A stretch of DNA of 64,000 nt from Phascolarctos cinereus (lineage: Eukaryota; Chordata; Mammalia; Diprotodontia; Phascolarctidae). The DNA lies in the NCBI RefSeq assembly GCF_002099425.1, contig NW_018343953.1, forward strand, positions 13,769,501 through 13,833,500, in the 5' to 3' direction. Every line of letters starts with the position of its first letter. Within the stretch, counting starts at the first letter, position 1. Both the position numbers and the translations under genes were made by a program. The notes below the pieces were generated by a model that was given only the letters and a program-made list of their open reading frames with translations, had not been told where the DNA came from and made no database searches. Below, piece by piece: positions 1-10,340 of the stretch.

Positions 1-8
1 GTTTAATC

Positions 9-150
9 ACTCTCATTTTACAAATAAAGAAACTGAGGCCCAGCAGGAGTAAGTGGTTTGCCCATTGTAACACAGAGGCAGAGCTGGAACTAGATTTAAA
101 TCTCTTGATTCCCATTAAAACCCAGTGTTTATTTCACTATACCATATAGT
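9..150 (-). mobile_element. MIR SINE fragment
   Basis: The + strand reads the reverse of MIR: 'CATTTTACAAATAAAGAAAC' then 'TGAGGCCCAGCAGG', then a remnant of the box-B region and 'ACTATACCAT' where the MIR head lies. It is diverged and truncated by the window edge. MIR is an L2-mobilised tRNA-derived CORE-SINE. Confidence 0.75.
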
Positions 151-1870
151 CTTTCATGGATAACTTTTGCTGAGTCATTTTTATTAAAGAAGGAAGTTTC
201 TACCAGAGCATCAGGGAAAGAAAAGTACATGTAGTTGGTGCTGAGAAAGTGCTGAACTGAGCTACAAGTTGAAGAATGAGACCTGATAGGCTCAAATCCA
301 ACTATTCAACAAACTTGGATAGGAGAAGGGAGAGTAGATAGTTAGTGGAAAAGCAGGTGAGTTTGAGGGAATAAATTTTGGGAATGGTGAAGACCTGTTT
401 GTGTGAAGGCAGTTGGAAATGAATGTGAAGATTGAGAAATTAATAAGGGATAAGGCAGGGATGTTGAATGGTCAGGAAATGAGAATGACCATTGCATGAG
501 AGTGATACAGTTGAGTGTTCAGGTAAAAAGCTATCCAAAGGAATAGCACTGATTACAAAGGGAGAGAAAGATGAGGGCATGTCAAGGAGGGTGACTGAAG
601 AATCTCTATTTCCCTGAGTGCTCTGACACTATCTTTTTTCTGTTCAGACTTCCTTAGAAGCTTTATTTTCTTGGTGGGAAAGGAAGTGATATGAGGATGA
701 CAGGAAAGGGTTAAGACAGATGCATAGCCCAGACAGCTGAGACCCACTATCCCATCAAAGATCAAGGTTAATGAACACTCTTATAATTGCTTTCTATGAG
801 AGCAGCTGAAGGCATAGGATGGCAATTACTAATACGTAACAGTACCTTTTATCTGAAAGTCTCAAAGGACTTGTCAAATTTTTGCTCCCATTTGGCCTTT
901 CCCAATGTTTCAATGGATTACTCCCTTTTACTAGAACTGGTAAGGTGCTTGTCTCCAAGACAGCTGGTAGGGTTGGGATACTCCCTGACCTTATTGTATC
1001 CTATCACAGAATCCCAAAAATGGACCATGATTCTTCCTTGTTGGGAAACCGGTTAACTTTTCAAGTGGATAGCTAATTGATTTTTAAGCTTTGCTTAACA
1101 CAGAAATCAGAAAGGAGTCGTGACTGTTCTAACCATGAGCCCTGAGAGAAGAACTGGAAGTGGAACTGAAGAGAAGCTACGACTATGCTAGAAGTGGAAA
1201 ACAGTTCTACAAGGTGTCCCAAAAACCTGAGTGAGGTTTCAAGCTTTTGTAGCTTGAAATTGCACTCAGATTTTTGGAACATCCAGTACATCATTGAGAT
1301 CTCCTTAGTTTAGCTTATGCTAGAATTTTTCAGAACTTCTTACCTGACCAACAGGTAATAAGGGTGGCTAGAACTATGTAGTATCTCTTCAAAATCTCTT
1401 TCTATTTTAAAAAGGCAATGAGACAGTGGCAATGATAGTTCAGTTATTCTCCTCTGAAGCCCTCAAATCCTTACAAGGGCAATTTCTTATTTCTATTCAC
1501 CTTCCCCAGAGCAAGGTACAACTAGCATGATGCAACTATATGCCAGGATAACATCATGTCATTGTGGGTAGGCACCATCTTTAAAACAATCTCAACAACT
1601 TTGTTTTTAAAACCCCACAACAACCTGAGCTTAAAACTAGCTTTAATATAATGGCATCTTTTGATTTAATAGTTAAGTGGCATGTAACTGTTTTTCAAAG
1701 GCTGAATAAGGGTGTGTTCTATGGAGCATGTTTTGGGGGGGGAGCAGGGCTCAGTTCATTTTTTGGTTTTCCCACCTAATCCCACTCTATTTTAATCACC
1801 TTGATCACTCCATGTCTCATTAGCACTTACACATGCGGTTTATACCGTGTTATCTTGCTGCTACTCACAC
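151..1870. other. Stretch with no recognised feature
   Basis: No exon, RNA gene or repeat family could be supported here on either strand. Short open frames between 553 and 1294 have no recognisable motif and overlap one another in several frames, as chance frames do. A run of eight G lies near 1735. Base composition is AT-rich like the rest of the window. Confidence 0.5.
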
Positions 1871-1874
1871 GAGG

Positions 1875-2085
1875 TACAGCCTGAGAGAACACTGGACTTG
1901 GACACAACAGTCGCAGGTCCAAAGCCTAGCTCTGATATTTATTAACCATGTGATTGTGGGCAAGGTACTTATCTCTTTGAGCCTGTCTTCAGCAAATTGG
2001 GGATAATAATACCTGTGCTACCAACCTCCTGGAGTGGTTGTGAGGAAAGCTGTAAAGTGCTTCATAAATAGGAAGCAGATTGATG
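1875..2085 (+). mobile_element. MIR SINE, near complete
   Basis: Box B-like 'AGGTCCAAAGCCTAGCTCTG', the core 'CCATGTGATTGTGGGCAAGG', and the 3' portion 'GGGGATAATAATACCTGTGC' followed by 'GTGCTTCATAAATA' give the MIR order head-core-tail on the + strand. Confidence 0.8.
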
Positions 2086-2134
2086 TGTAGTTCTCTAGTT
2101 GAATTAAGGCTTTTCTTTCTTCCTACACTGTAAA

Positions 2135-2245
2135 ATCAAGGTTAGAGGTCATGTCTTTCATATTTATTATACTTCCCAGTGAATCAGAAGGGTATTGTGT
2201 ATACAATAGGCACTAACATTCTTTTGAATAAAAGAAAGCACCCAG
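2135..2245 (+). mobile_element. L2 LINE 3' end, diverged
   Basis: Resembles the L2 3' UTR: 'TTAGAGGTCATGTCTTTCAT', 'ACTTCCCAGTG' and 'ACAATAGGCACTAACATTC', corresponding to the usual 'cacaataggcacttaataaatg' end. Weak because it is old. Confidence 0.5.
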
Positions 2246-2351
2246 TAGCTTTGTGTTTGTACACAAAAAGGACAGTTTGAAAGGGCAATATTCATAGATC
2301 TTAGATCCTTTTGTTCTTTGGGGTTGCTATTACAATGGTGATGATGATAAC

Positions 2352-2840
2352 AGCTAGGCAGCTGGGGGGGGTGTCACTGGATAGGGCACAGGACCTGGAG
2401 TCAAGATGATCTGAGTTCAAATCTGCCCTTAGATATTTACTAGCTGTGTGAGCCTGGACAAGTCATTTAATCTCTGTCTGTCTCAGTTTCTTCATCTGTG
2501 CTTTGTTGTTCAGTCTTTTCAGTCTTGTTTGACTCTTGGTGACCCCATTCGGGGTTTTCTTGGCAAAGATATTAAAGTTGTTTGCCAGTTCCTTCTCCAG
2601 GTCATTTTCCAGGTGAGCAGACTGAAGCAAACCGGGTTAAGTGATTAAGGCTTAAGAACTAAGAACTTCCTGTGTTAAGAACTCAGGAAGGTGAGTCTTT
2701 CTGATTCCAAGCTTGGTGACTATCCACTGCTCAACTATAGGGATAATAATAGCCTCTATCCCACAGGATTATTCTAAGGATCATATAACATATCATGTAG
2801 AAAACTTTGCAAACCTTAAAGTGGTATAAATGCAATTATT
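2352..2840 (+). mobile_element. MIR-type SINE split by a MAR1 insertion
   Basis: The 5' half (2352-2500) runs from 'AGGCAGCT' through 'GACCTGGAGTCAAGATGA' and 'GCTGTGTGAGCCTGGACAAG' to 'TTCTTCATCTGTG'. The 3' half resumes at about 2738 with 'GGATAATAATAGCCTC' and ends 'TTTGCAAACCTTAAAGTGG'. Together these are one MIR-like element interrupted by the minus-strand MAR1 at 2502-2735. Confidence 0.8.
2502..2735 (-). mobile_element. MAR1-type SINE (RTE-tailed)
   Basis: Reads in reverse: tail 'TTGTTGTTCAGTC', then 'GGGGTTTTCTTGGCAAAGAT' (the BovB/RTE-like 3' part), 'TTCCTTCTCCAGGTCATTTT', and a diverged head ending 'CTATCCACTGC'. Inserted into the MIR-type SINE of opposite orientation. The head contains a short local repeat of 'TAAGAACT'. 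Confidence 0.85.
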
Positions 2841-2884
2841 ATTAATGATGATGAAGATGACGATGATGATGATGATAATGATGG
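2838..2884. repeat. (GAT)n simple repeat
   Basis: Imperfect GAT/GAC triplet run starting after the MIR 3' end; it sits exactly between two MIR copies pointing at each other and probably grew from the MIR 'ATTATTATT' tail. Confidence 0.85.
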
Positions 2885-3118
2885 CCAACACTTATATGGC
2901 ACTTTAAGGTTTGTGAAGTACTTCAGTTATATTATCTCATTTGTCTACACAACAACCCTGGGAAGCAGATATGTGATTTACAGATGTAAACTGGGGCTTT
3001 GAAAGATTAGGTGACTTGCCCTGGGTCACACAGTTAGTAAAAGTCTAAGGTACTATTTCACTTTAGGTCTTCCTAAGTCTAAATCTGGTACTTTATCCAC
3101 TATTGCTAACTTGCCACC
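2885..3118 (-). mobile_element. MIR SINE, full length
   Basis: Reverse of MIR: 'GGCACTTTAAGGTTTGTGAA', 'ATTATCTCATTTG', 'ACAACAACCCTGGGAAGCAG', 'GTGACTTGCCCTGGGTCACA', ending 'TATCCACTATTGC'. It converges with the MIR copy at 2352-2840. Confidence 0.85.
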
Positions 3119-3204
3119 TTAGCTAACAATATCAAGTTTTTCATTCACTCAACAACCACTTGTTGAATATGCTAGGGATTGTGAAAATAAGGATGAACAT
3201 GTCG

Positions 3205-3320
3205 TCATCTCTTCCAGTAGAATGTGAGTTCTTTGGAGTAGGGATTGTCTCATTTTTGTTTCTATGTTACAAGTCCCTAGTATAGACCCTTACATATAAC
3301 AAGTGATTAATAAATACAGG
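3205..3320 (+). mobile_element. L2 LINE 3' end
   Basis: 'TAGAATGTGAGTTCTTTGGA', 'AGGGATTGTCTCATTTTTG' and 'AAGTGATTAATAAATAC' match the L2 3' UTR pattern. Just upstream (3135-3195) 'CAACAACCACTTGTTGAATA' looks like the same end in reverse, so a second small L2 piece may abut it. Confidence 0.7.
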
Positions 3321-3324
3321 ATTG

Positions 3325-3600
3325 AATTTTTAAAAAGCTTTAAGTTTAGGTGGAGAGAAAACATTTACTCAAATAACTAAGTATAATATGATAAGTGCTG
3401 GAAAGGAAAGTAAAAACAAAATGACATATAAATCCAAAAAGGAAAAAAAATACTTTTAACTGGAAGAATTAGGGAAGGCCTTTTGTAAGAGGTGACATTT
3501 GAGTTAGACCTTGGGGGAATAGGATTTGGACAGGTCAAATGGGGAGAAAGATCATTCTAGCAAGAGAGTACAATGTGAATGAAGACAAAGAGGTAAGAAA
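3325..3600 (-). mobile_element. L2 LINE fragment, antisense
   Basis: 'AGGGAAGGCCTTTTGTAAGA', 'GGTGACATTTGAGTTAGACC' and 'ATCATTCTAGCAAGAGAG' follow the order seen in antisense L2 copies further along this window (for example 27580-27700 and 55870-55990). Confidence 0.6.
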
Positions 3601-3619
3601 ACATGTTTTTTTCGGTGAT

Positions 3620-3735
3620 AGCTTACTAGACTCTAAGTTCCATGAGAGGAGGAAATATGCCTTATCTAAATTTTTATGTCACCTAGAGCAGTTTTGAACA
3701 TAGTAGGCACTTAATAAATGTTTGTTAAACTGAAT
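3620..3735 (+). mobile_element. L2 LINE 3' end
   Basis: 'GACTCTAAGTTCCATGAGAG' and 'ATAGTAGGCACTTAATAAAT' then 'GTTTGTTAAACTGAA' are the standard L2 3' end. Confidence 0.8.
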
Positions 3736-3739
3736 AGGA

Positions 3740-4180
3740 TGAAAGTCATTGTAATAGAGGAACTTCGAGCTCGTCTGTTGGAAACATCACTAACATAGAA
3801 TTTGCAGTCAATGAAAATGAGGGCAGAGCATGGAGATGAGAGGGAAGTTGTAAGCCAGATGCTAAAGTCATTGAATAATGTGGAAGTTATCCAGGAAATC
3901 ACCAGATGATAGCAACAAGGATGACCAAGTGTGGTGTTTTCTAAGTGTATGTATGCAATGAACTTCAAAATAGAAAAGATTGTTGTGAGATAGTGGTGGA
4001 ACTGTGGTCTAAGTGAGGACCAGGAAGTATGCTCATCCTTCCTGCTTGATCCATGAGTTAGGGATAGTAAGAAGAGTGGAGAAGGTTGTCAGGGAAATGA
4101 AATCAGCAGGAGGAAGCCAGGTTTCAGTGAAAGCAAGGAGGTACATGGAACATTTCACAAACATAGCCCCAATTTGGATC
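3740..4180. other. Stretch with no firm feature
   Basis: Purine-rich sequence without a recognised exon. Parts such as 'AGGATGACCAAGTGTGG' are vaguely like antisense L2 but not enough to call. Two opposing short open frames (4013-4248) cancel each other as evidence for coding. Confidence 0.4.
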
Positions 4181-4184
4181 CTTT

Positions 4185-4420
4185 CATTACTCAGAGTTTC
4201 TTCTCCGTCTTGAAGAACTAGAACTCTGGAGTTCCCCTCTCTGACCACAACTGTCTGTCCTGTCTTACTCCTACTAAATCCACCCCACTTCCTTACTTGT
4301 ACTAAATTTATACTTCACCCTCATTTTGACTTTCAGTTCCCCAGTCTCTCACCTCCCTCTTCTCATCCCTCAACTCTTTTATTAGTTAACTTAAGTCCTT
4401 CTCCCCCCTAGATCCCATAA
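4185..4420 (+). mobile_element. L2 LINE ORF2 fragment
   Basis: 'CCCCTCTCTGACCACAACTG' followed by pyrimidine-rich 'CTGTCTTACTCCTACTAAAT' and 'TCACCCTCATTTTGACTTTC' matches the region 5' of the reverse transcriptase in L2 copies (compare 30860-31000). Diverged, no open frame. Confidence 0.6.
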
Positions 4421-4559
4421 GCATCAATTGACCTTTACCTTGGGTGGCAAATATGCCAGTAGTATTGATATGATTGCCCCCAAAGTTATTGGTTCATACT
4501 TCTCTTTTATCAGCTGATGGATCAAAATGATGTAGGACTTCTGAAGGGTTTTTTATACA

Positions 4560-4645
4560 AATCCAATTCATTTTACTAGGCATTTATTGTCAGTGATCTA
4601 TCAGGCATTATACTGTTCTTTGGGGATACAAAGACAAAAAACAAC
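4560..4645 (-). mobile_element. L2 LINE 3' end, antisense
   Basis: 'TAGGCATTTATTGTCAGTG', 'ATCAGGCATTATACTG' and 'GGGGATACAAAGACAAAA' are the reverse of the L2 3' end. Confidence 0.7.
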
Positions 4646-4689
4646 CCCCCCAAAAAAATCAGGGTACCAAACCTGGGATCCTAGATAGT

Positions 4690-4990
4690 AGAGTCTCCAT
4701 AAAGCACTGGAAAATTCCAGGAAGACAGAAATTCTGAACCTTTGGCATCAAACTCGGAATGCTTCAGTAAACGAGAAGTGTTTGGGCCTCTGCTGTAGCA
4801 TTGTTGATGAACTTGCTCAAGATCGAGTTTCACAAAGGCCTTCTCTTCAGTAAGAATAGCAAGCTGCTGATTGACTACAGGTGCCTTATTGACAGCACAT
4901 TTGCAGTATTAATAAAACCTGAACTTCAATATTAGACTTTTGGCGTATCCCTCTGGACATACATAAATGGTTCAGGAACACTATGTAGGA
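4690..4990 (-). mobile_element. Possible Ty3/gypsy-like reverse transcriptase fossil
   Basis: The minus strand carries a short stretch resembling the N-terminal reverse transcriptase region of gypsy-type LTR elements: a VN...VVNQ segment followed by KLDLEQ and HQQ, where gypsy elements usually have VN...VDQ and KLDLSQAYQQ. It is a small, broken, old remnant; no LTRs, protease, RNase H or integrase are visible nearby. The similarity is short and could be chance, so the call is tentative. Confidence 0.3.
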
Positions 4991-6699
4991 TTAGCTGTTC
5001 AAGTTTTTCTTCAGGCTGTTTTTTGCCCCTTAAAGCTAGCTTTCAGGTGAATTGGTTCAATGATCTGATCCAGGTGCAATAAGAGCTTCCCCTTGGTAAG
5101 TTCCTTTCTATTGACAGTTTCTGGTAGTGGAGCTGTTTTAATGCCATTTAAGTGTCTTGGTATGAATGAAAGATTTAGTGGTATAAACCAAACCCTCTCA
5201 CCTCACTCCCCTCATCAATGAGGAATGGCAATTTTCTCCATAAGGAAGCCATTCGTTTTCCTGGAGTACTTCAGAGTATAGACTTTAGATAGCTAGCAAT
5301 TGTCTGGCATTACTTGAACTCTACCTTAGTCACCAGAATGGGAATTTTGCACAGAATCAATAAATAGGTAAGGGGCCAGCAGGCCTGCAACAGGACTGAA
5401 TGTTATTGATTATAAATCACTCTAGAATATAGCTTATGGGAACTCAAAAAGACACTAAGAAACTCGAAGCAAATCATTACTTTGAATGCCAGTGCCCTGC
5501 TTCCCCGCCCTCCCACCCACCCCTGGCATTTTGGGGTAGGTCTGTACCCTTGGTTTAATTGATATAGAGAATAATTGGTGAGGAAACTCACTTGAACAGT
5601 AGAGATTTGCAACTGTTCAGCAGCTCCTGGTTTTAGTGAGTTGTCTAGACTCTAGGTCAGTGAAAGGTTGAGCAATTTGCCGTAAGTCAAACAGTGTATG
5701 TTTAGATATAGGACTGGAACCCACATCTCACTAAAATATATGCATAAGACAATATCACATGCTTCATAATGGCCATTTCAAACTTTTTAACCTATTCTCA
5801 TTCTCTCAATGCCACTTTGTTATATTTCTTCAGACAATATTTCCTTCTGTCTTCCTACAGAGAGCAAGGATGCTGCTGGAAATGTACTCCTTCAAGTTTC
5901 CTCTAAATCTCACATTTCCTTAACTCTTTCTGGATCCTCTGTGACTTCTTTCTTGTTTGGGAGAAGTATTCCTTCTTTTTTCCAAGGCTGACTGAATTCA
6001 TATATGTGTTTGTATATGTATGCATGTGTGTATATACCCTTGAGCCCATCTTCATTTCCTTTCTCCAGCACCTTGATTTATTAATTTTGCCCCCTTTCTC
6101 CTTGTTTTTTTTTTTAATTGTATAGGAGGGATTGTTTATATTAATCATTAATCTAAACAGGCTGGAAATTCAGAGATGAATTTGGTGACTTTTCCATCCA
6201 GTTATCATCTGGTTTCATTCATTTATCTAACAAATATATAGTAAGCATCTAAACACCACCTGGCAGCAGAATATTATGTGAGAAATTCTCTTTTACTAAC
6301 TTAGAATTTCAAGAAGGCTTCCCTCTTCCCTTTTGTTTTTTTCCCATATGAGCCATTTTAGTTGGAAATGCACTTCAGGAAAATGACACCTACAATCTGA
6401 GCTAAAAAGAAGCTTATCTTTAAGCCTTCTGGAAACTTTTGTAATCAGGGACATTTTCATTCCAGATTTTCTTCTGTTCCTGAAAAACCTACACCCAAAT
6501 GAAATGTCACTTCAGGGAATGTCACTTTAATCCCAAGAAAGAAAAGATGAAGAAAAGGATATCTGACTGAATCTTGTATAGAGGACTACATGAAGGTAAC
6601 TGATAACTACCTAATTAATTATTCCCTTTTAGAGATTTTTTTGTTTTATGGTCTTATAATAATTACTGAGAATCAAAGACTCTAGAATATATGACAGAA
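4991..6699. other. Mostly unassigned sequence
   Basis: No exon or RNA gene supported. It holds a C-rich patch near 5500-5525, a diverged MIR-like antisense piece at about 5640-5760 ('GAGCAATTTGCCGTAAGTCA'), a short TATG/TGTG run at 6001-6036, and a weak antisense L2 3' end at about 6215-6285 ('TTCATTTATCTAACAAATAT'). Confidence 0.45.
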
Positions 6700-6850
6700 T
6701 TGTAGAATCTTATACTATTAGAATTGGAAGGAATCTTTGAGATGATATATTCCAACCTCTTCATTTTACAGTTGAGAAAACTGCAGTCTGGAAAAGCCTA
6801 ACATTATAGTAGTGGTTGGGCTATGGCCTGAAATCATGTATACTCCATAA
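6700..6850 (-). mobile_element. MIR3-type SINE, antisense
   Basis: 'AGAATTGGAAGGAATCTTTG', 'TCCAACCTCTTCATTTTACA' and 'GAGAAAACTGCAGTCTGG' are the reverse of the MIR3 3' end and core. Confidence 0.7.
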
Positions 6851-6929
6851 CTATTATTGACATAATTTAGTATAGGGATCAATTATGAGAGAAATGTACT
6901 ACTTCCCTTTGCTGATTATTTATCTGGTA

Positions 6930-7085
6930 GATTTTGTTTGTACATAGTTGTTTATATGTTATCTCCCTGAATAAATTGTGAGTACCTTGAGAGCAAGAAT
7001 TCTATTTTGCTTTTCTTTTTATTTCCAGTACTTAGCACCATGGCTGGCACTTAGTAGGCACTTAATAAATGCTTCTTGGCTGACT
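6930..7085 (+). mobile_element. L2 LINE 3' end
   Basis: 'TTGTGAGTACCTTGAGAGCA', 'ACTTAGCACCATGGCTGGCA' and 'CTTAGTAGGCACTTAATAAA' define a well-preserved L2 terminus. Confidence 0.85.
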
Positions 7086-7134
7086 CACTACTCCCCCTTA
7101 TGAAATATATGGTCCAAAAAACTGACCTTGTCAA

Positions 7135-7265
7135 CATCCTTTAGAATGTGTCATATGCTTGTCCACCTCTTTACCTTTGCCCATGCCATGCCCTATTTCT
7201 GGAACGCTATCCTTCCTCCTTGCTCCCAATTCCCCATCTCCACCCACTGAAATCTAAAATCTTGT
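7135..7265 (+). mobile_element. L2 LINE, ORF2 C-terminal end region
   Basis: 'TTACCTTTGCCCATGCCATG', 'CTATTTCTGGAACGCTATCC' and 'TTCCTCCTTGCTCCC' match the segment between L2 ORF2 and its 3' UTR ('cctggaatgccctccctcc'). Confidence 0.6.
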
Positions 7266-7344
7266 CAGCCTAACCTGAGAGTCAAATTCAAGATTAGTTT
7301 GTCATTTTGTAGGTGAAAAAACTGAAATAAAACAAAATATTGAT

Positions 7345-7490
7345 ATAGTAGTTCCAGAAGTAATGTGGAAAGAATGCTGTGCTCGCAGTCAGGAAAGACT
7401 CAATTTTCCATCTCAGTTTTGAGACTTATTAACTATCACTTATTCTGAGCCTTAGTTTCTTTATCTGTAAAATGAAGCCCTGTTTTATCT
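7345..7490 (+). mobile_element. MIR SINE
   Basis: 'AATGTGGAAAGAATGCTGTG' through 'GAGCCTTAGTTTCTTTATCT' and 'GTAAAATGAAG' follow MIR head to core. A short reverse MIR piece ('GTCATTTTGTAGGTGAAAAA') precedes it at 7295-7340. Confidence 0.7.
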
Positions 7491-8030
7491 TCCTCACATA
7501 CTGGTTGTTTAAAATATTACAGAATTGTGAGCACTTAGTATTATTCCAAAGAGAGCTATCTGTTTTTATCATATCATATGAGTCTTCTTTTACTGCTACA
7601 GGTGTGATCTCATCTACACTTGTGGTATTTTATCCTTGTGCCTCTCAGTATTCCATAGAGTATCAACTGTATATATTGGAAGCTCTCTCTTTAGTGCTTT
7701 AAATATTTTTATAGCTATGCATCTATAAAATATTAAAAGCTACCCCAAAAGACTATGTTAGAGCACATGAAAACTCTTTTTAGGGGATGATGACCAATAC
7801 ACCTCTCAAACTATGTATTTGTTAATCTTTACTCTCAATATTGGATTACCCACTCTTTTTCTTCTCATACATATATTTTCTGATATCTTTTATACCCCAT
7901 CTTGTATGTAAAATGTTGGTTTCATGCTGTATCCTTTTTATACGCATCATCCATTCCATTGGGTCATTCTCAATTTTTATTTTTTTAAGATAGTGATGTT
8001 AAATGATTTGCAGCCATATTGCACCACCAG
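7491..8030. other. Unassigned AT-rich stretch
   Basis: No recognised exon, RNA or repeat. One 76-codon open frame starts at 7472 but begins inside a MIR copy and has no recognisable motif, so it is treated as chance. Confidence 0.5.
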
Positions 8031-8034
8031 GAGA

Positions 8035-8200
8035 ATATTGATATTTAAAAAGATGAGATGATTACATAAGAGAGGTACAAATAAAATATTAGGTAGTGTG
8101 TAAGGAGGGGGAAATGTTATTATTACATGAGGGAATCATGGAAGACTTCATGGAGGATGTGTCATTTGAGCTGAACTTTAAAGGAAGGCTTTAAATGTAA
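8035..8200 (-). mobile_element. L2 LINE fragment, antisense
   Basis: 'GAAGACTTCATGGAGGATGT' followed by 'GTCATTTGAGCTGAACTTTA' and 'AAGGAAGGC' match the antisense L2 segment seen at 27590-27660. Confidence 0.6.
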
Positions 8201-8204
8201 TTTT

Positions 8205-8440
8205 TCAGCAGTGTGGAGCAGTGGACAAAAAACCAGTTTTAAAGTCAGGAGCGCCTCAGTTCAAGTCTGCCTCTGACACCCTGGCTATGTGACCCTAAGC
8301 AAGTCAAATAACACCTCAGCGTTCTGTGTAATTCCTTAAAACTCAATTTCAGAGAAGGTGCTGACTGTCAATGGTGGAAGGAGTTTCCCCATCTGGAAGT
8401 TCTCTATACCAGTGAAATCTAATCCCTATACATGTCTTTA
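8205..8440 (+). mobile_element. CORE-SINE of the MIR/Mon-1-like marsupial type
   Basis: Head 'GCAGTGTGGAGCAGTGGACA', 'CAGTTCAAGTCTGCCTCTGA', 'GGCTATGTGACCCTAAGCAA', then the distinctive 3' part 'CAGAGAAGGTGCTGACTGTC', 'GGAGTTTCCCCATCTGG' and 'ACCAGTGAAATCTAATCCCT'. The same 3' part recurs at 17690, 36290, 50280, 54510 (reverse), 58870 and 60900 (reverse). Confidence 0.8.
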
Positions 8441-8754
8441 CAGGAAAGATCAGATTTCAACATTGAATAAAATTTTTGTGCATTATAGATTTTATCCCTG
8501 GGAACAGAACTGTATCTATTTGTTCTTTGGAAGAGAAGACCTTTTATTCCACTAATTTTCCTGACTCTCTGCACACCATGGTAGGTGACCTTGTTGACCA
8601 AGGTAGACGTTTCAGAGTCTGAGGTCACTGTCTCTTTGGGAGTAACACTTGGGCCTTGATATTACTAAGAGGAAAATAATTAAAAGCTCATCACAAAACA
8701 GAATAGAGCACAATGCATGTCCTTTTTAGCCTCTCTTCCTGGGTTTGGTTGCCA
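8441..8754. other. Stretch with no recognised feature
   Basis: Nothing supported. Open frames on both strands overlap here and share no known motif. Confidence 0.5.
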
Positions 8755-8895
8755 GAATTCAACTCAAGTACACCAATATTTAATGAGCACTTACCATGGA
8801 CTGAGGTGCTAGGTGCTAAGAAGGGATGTATAGGTAAATAAGATTCTTCCCTTGCCCTCAAGGAGCTTGCAAAGTCATGGTAAGAGATAGTAGAA
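8755..8895 (-). mobile_element. L2 LINE 3' end, antisense
   Basis: 'AATATTTAATGAGCACTTAC', 'GAGGTGCTAGGTGCTAAGAA' and 'CCTTGCCCTCAAGGAGCTTG' are the reverse of the L2 3' UTR. Confidence 0.8.
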
Positions 8896-9964
8896 GAACC
8901 TCATTCTAGTTCAAGCTCATCTACAAAATGGTGCTCCTTCCAGGGCCCCTGGGGCTAGGATCCCACTGTACTTGCAAAACAGATGATTCTTCTGTGCTGG
9001 CTGGTCTCGATTGTGATCTCCACTTCTCTTTTGAAGCCAGGATCTGTTCATATGTAACTTGAAAGAAAACTGACTTTTTTTTTTCCTAGAGTAAAACTGC
9101 AACTGGAAGGCAGAATTCTATTAAAAACAGGCAAATCATTACCATTCTTTCCCGATGCTGCAAATTGTTTTCCTAAGCTTATTTTGATTTCCCAGGTTGA
9201 CTCCTGCTGCCTAACCCGCCAGAAGAGAAGGTCTAGTCTTCTGTTATCCCTTGAGATGACAGTCCTGAAAGGTCCTTGTAGAATGTATCCTGTTTCCTAC
9301 TCAAAGAGTCATTCTAAGGATGTGGCTGAATGTATCCTGTCTATCCCCATTCAGATGTTCTTTATTTACAAACTGTGTTTTGTCTATGGGTAGCTTCAGG
9401 ATTGTTGAAAACTGTTATGTTTGTTGGGTGTAAAGATTAGGGTTGTCCAGTTCTTACTGGAGACAGCAGACAATTGACTGTAAGGTATGATGTGAAGAGC
9501 AAAAGATATTTGCCCCCAGTCCCAAGCAAAACAAGCAAAAAAAAAATCTCTCTCCACATACTTAGGATTTCAACGTTAGGAGTCATTCTTAGGTGTTAAG
9601 TATTGCATCACTAAGATAGTTTTTAATCCTAAGAAGAGCAATACATAAAGTTATTAGCATCTTAAAATGAATGCATTCTGTGTATTTTTTTTTTCAAAAC
9701 CAATACTTTCTGATGACAGGAGAAATAAGAATTAGCATTGGAGCCCTGGGTGCATGGAGAGGGAGAACAGACCCAGAGATTTAGTGGAGGGCCCAGAAAA
9801 CAAGCTTTATTTTCTTTATAATTTGGTAAAATCTTATGATTCATGTTTTTTAATAGTCAGAAAGGTGGAGATGTTAGTTCTCCATTTCTAAACCTAAAAT
9901 GCTATGATTCATAAGAACGCACATAGTTGTTAAGATGATCAGAGAAGCTGAGAGTTGAAATGTA
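8896..9964. other. Stretch with no recognised feature
   Basis: No exon, RNA gene or repeat recognised. Contains short A or T runs near 9069, 9538 and 9687. Low-complexity local similarity between 9280-9300 and 9330-9345 ('GAATGTATCCTGT' twice) is a small direct repeat without known meaning. Confidence 0.5.
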
Positions 9965-10302
9965 GCTGAGCGGCCATCTGGACCAATCCACACCTGAAGA
10001 AAAGAATTCCCTCTACTCCATACCATACCATACAAGCTACCGTTCAGCCTTTGCTTTGAAGACTTACAATGAGGAGGAGCCTGCAGCCTCCAGAAGTAAC
10101 CCATTTAGCCTTTGAAAAGCTCTAATCATTTGAGAGTTTCCCCTTATGCTTTGACAAAATTCACCTATTTGCAATTTCCGCCCATTGCTTCTAGTTCTCC
10201 CTTCTGGGGCTGAGCAAATCCAGTGTCATCCCTCATCAATGTGACAATCCCGAAACCATTCAATGCCAGCAGTCACATTCCTCTTAACTCTGCATTGTAC
10301 AT
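9965..10302 (-). mobile_element. L3 (CR1-clade) LINE 3' region, antisense
   Basis: 'CAGCCTTTGCTTTGAAGACT', 'AGCTCTAATCATTTGAGAGT', 'TTGCAATTTCCGCCCATTGC' and 'TTCTAGTTCTCCCTTCTGGG' then 'GGCTGAGCAAATCCAGTGTC' are the reverse of the L3 3' region, which is seen in sense at 54745-55130. Old and diverged. Confidence 0.75.
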
Positions 10303-10340
10303 GTTCTTTCCCGTTTAATCTCTAAAACAACGCTGTGAGA

